From Glandiceps talaboti (Eukaryota > Hemichordata > Enteropneusta > Spengelidae), in contig NC_135562.1 in the NCBI RefSeq assembly GCF_964340395.1, positions 11,647,043-11,711,042 on the forward strand: DNA of 64,000 nt. Direction: 5' to 3'. Numbering within the stretch: position 1 is the stretch's first letter; every line of letters begins with the position of its first letter. Under the pieces are notes generated by a model. The model was not told where the DNA came from. It saw nothing but the letters and a program-made list of their open reading frames with translations, and did no database searches. Positions 62,713 to 64,000 of the stretch are shown one piece after another. The position numbers and the translations under genes are program-made.

Positions 62713-63345
62713 ACTATATATATACACAAATACATACACATGGCTTGTACACAGGTTTTATGTGTTGGTATTCAAGGTGTCCGTCGTGTAATTGGTTATT
62801 TGCGATCAATCGACTGATCGATACTTGGTGAATTGATCGATCTATTAAGTGGATCTATTGGTTAATCGACAATTGATTGACTGTGTGATGATATTTATAT
62901 ATATGGTACTGGGTTCAACCATCATCAGATACACTTTAATGCTTGTTGCTTCAAGTTTTTATTTTAACTTTAAAGTGACCATATTGTACGTACAATAACA
63001 AACCTTTTTACACATTTATCAATATTTTGCAGTGCATTAAGTTACAAACAGAGACTTGGTCTATGTCGTTTCACATTTGTTTTTCAAGTAGGACGCCATG
63101 ATAAAATTGTTTTATCAATTAAAAATCCAAAATAAATACCCAAATCTTCATCCATATGGTCACTTTAATACATAATAGATACCTAGTAAGTTATGCGAGT
63201 TGATTTTATGTGTTTCGCTACACAGGCGTGGATCCCACGAATGGTTTCAGTGGTCTTGTTGGGGATAGTATCGTAGGATGTATTAGGAATGTACAATTTC
63301 TCATATCCAATGTCTGGCATAATAATATCACGTATCAAACAACTG
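60511..63345 (+). CDS. Laminin-G (LNS) domain secreted/membrane protein, 5' part
   Basis: Three coding exons: 60511-60824 (exon begins at acceptor 60473), 61428-61621 and 63226-63345. The frame is kept across both junctions, and the last exon ends on a gtaagt donor, so the gene continues beyond the right edge. A leucine-rich signal peptide (MRAPSHLLLLLLFIF...) ends near residue 23. It is followed by a single LamG/LNS beta-sandwich: IRFEFRT, YAMGLSLRNGKLQ, LSNDEWHEVSLTKT, FSITVDGK, SSSIHIGG and the closing GCIRNVQF with its conserved cysteine. Three N-glycosylation sequons are visible (NAS, NFS, NIT). An N-terminal LamG directly after a signal peptide recalls neurexin and CSPG4 proteoglycans, but the decisive downstream domains are outside the window. 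The family is sure; the identity is open. Confidence 0.85.
61684..62620. repeat. Very long (ATGT)n array in a LamG-gene intron
   Basis: About 940 bp of ATGT with GTGT, ATGC and ATATGTGG interruptions and internal higher-order duplications (for example a block with GTATGTGGTATATATG three to four times). Open frames in all phases are artefacts. Confidence 0.95.
62644..62710. repeat. (TA)n dinucleotide array
   Basis: About 65 bp of TA directly after the ATGT array in the same intron. Confidence 0.95.
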
Positions 63346-64000
63346 GTAAGTACTGTACAGTAAATGTTAAATAAATAAGCTTGGTATGTTGACTCCAGAA
63401 AATTGTCAAATTAGTATTTGGCACAAGTTAGAGGGGGGGGGGGTACCGGGTATTAGGTACTTGGTAGTTAAGCGAACATTTGCACGTTATATTTAGGATC
63501 AAAATGTTTTCTTTCTGAGAAAACACTTGGAAGGTAAGGGGAAGGGTAATTGCCCTCTGTGGTGTTATTGTAGGGTATTGCTATTATTGTTTAAATGGGG
63601 GAGGGGATGCAGCTCAGTCGGTAAGTTTACGTTCATACTGGAGATTGTTTAGCCGTCCTTATTCTTCTAAAAGTTGACAAAGATGAGAAATGATTCGACA
63701 TGTTGCTGATCGTAATCCTGTAGAGTAATCAACGATGTTGGCGCTTCCTCCGAGGTGACCTAACCTTCTTGGACTACTTAAACGTTATAGATGAATAGTT
63801 ATTGTAACGGACAAACTCTGTAACCGGATTGGTTTCCTCTTATTTAAGGACGAACACAGTCATGTATTGTTAGATCGTACAAGCAGATGCCAATTGTCAC
63901 GAGATATAAAAACTGCTTTGGACACTGAACATAAATTGTGTATAATTTACATAATACTGTTTGAAATGTAGTCAGTGATTAATGTAATATGGCCTGACCT

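Noticed and set aside
61616-62817. Frames of up to 375 residues of MYVC / THTYI repeats on both strands
   Set aside because: Translations of the (ATGT)n array, open in every phase.

Overview
This is a 64 kb stretch of animal (metazoan) nuclear DNA. It is AT-rich, its genes are split by GT-AG introns of roughly 0.3 to 5 kb, and it carries many microsatellites, minisatellites, LINE and SINE fragments and foldback (MITE-like) elements. The NF-YC histone-fold exons are almost identical to the vertebrate protein. Together these suggest a marine invertebrate, perhaps a deuterostome or a lophotrochozoan. I cannot name the species from the sequence, and nothing prokaryotic or viral was recognised.

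Positions 1 to about 24.6 kb hold a head-to-tail array of three thiopurine S-methyltransferase (TPMT)-like genes, all on the minus strand. Gene A (window edge to 4064) is partial and runs out of the left end. Genes B (6734-13439 coding) and C (16993-22562 coding) are complete. Each has eight coding exons of identical size (74, 93, 133, 53, 75, 86, 45 and 119 nt) and encodes 225 residues, so they are recent or structurally conserved tandem duplicates. Gene A has a short first coding exon and a longer N-terminus. The introns carry two tRNA-derived SINEs, a LINE fragment, a TA-flanked MITE and several small tandem repeats.

Positions 24.6 to 30.4 kb hold a 5'-truncated LINE, long tetranucleotide arrays and a likely promoter zone (about 27.6-28.4 kb). 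The promoter zone has a TCTCGCGAGA palindrome, three inverted CCAAT boxes 24 and 26 bp apart, and three CGCCATTTT motifs.

Positions 30.4 to 38.5 kb hold a complete plus-strand NF-YC gene with nine coding exons and 390 residues. It has the CBF/NF-Y histone fold and a Q-rich transactivation tail with two polyglutamine runs. Its introns hold a 20/27-bp minisatellite, a 59-bp minisatellite interrupted by a LINE tail, a pentanucleotide array and three large foldback elements. NF-YC protein binds CCAAT, so the upstream CCAAT cluster suggests autoregulation.

Positions 38.6 to 60.4 kb contain no coding gene I can support. They hold repeats: foldbacks, a 63-bp minisatellite, (AT)n, (AAAT)n, (TCTG)n and a compound tetranucleotide array. 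From 60.5 kb to the right edge are the first three coding exons of a plus-strand secreted or membrane protein with a signal peptide and an N-terminal laminin-G domain. The gene is cut by the window end, and its second coding intron carries a roughly 1 kb (ATGT)n array followed by (TA)n.
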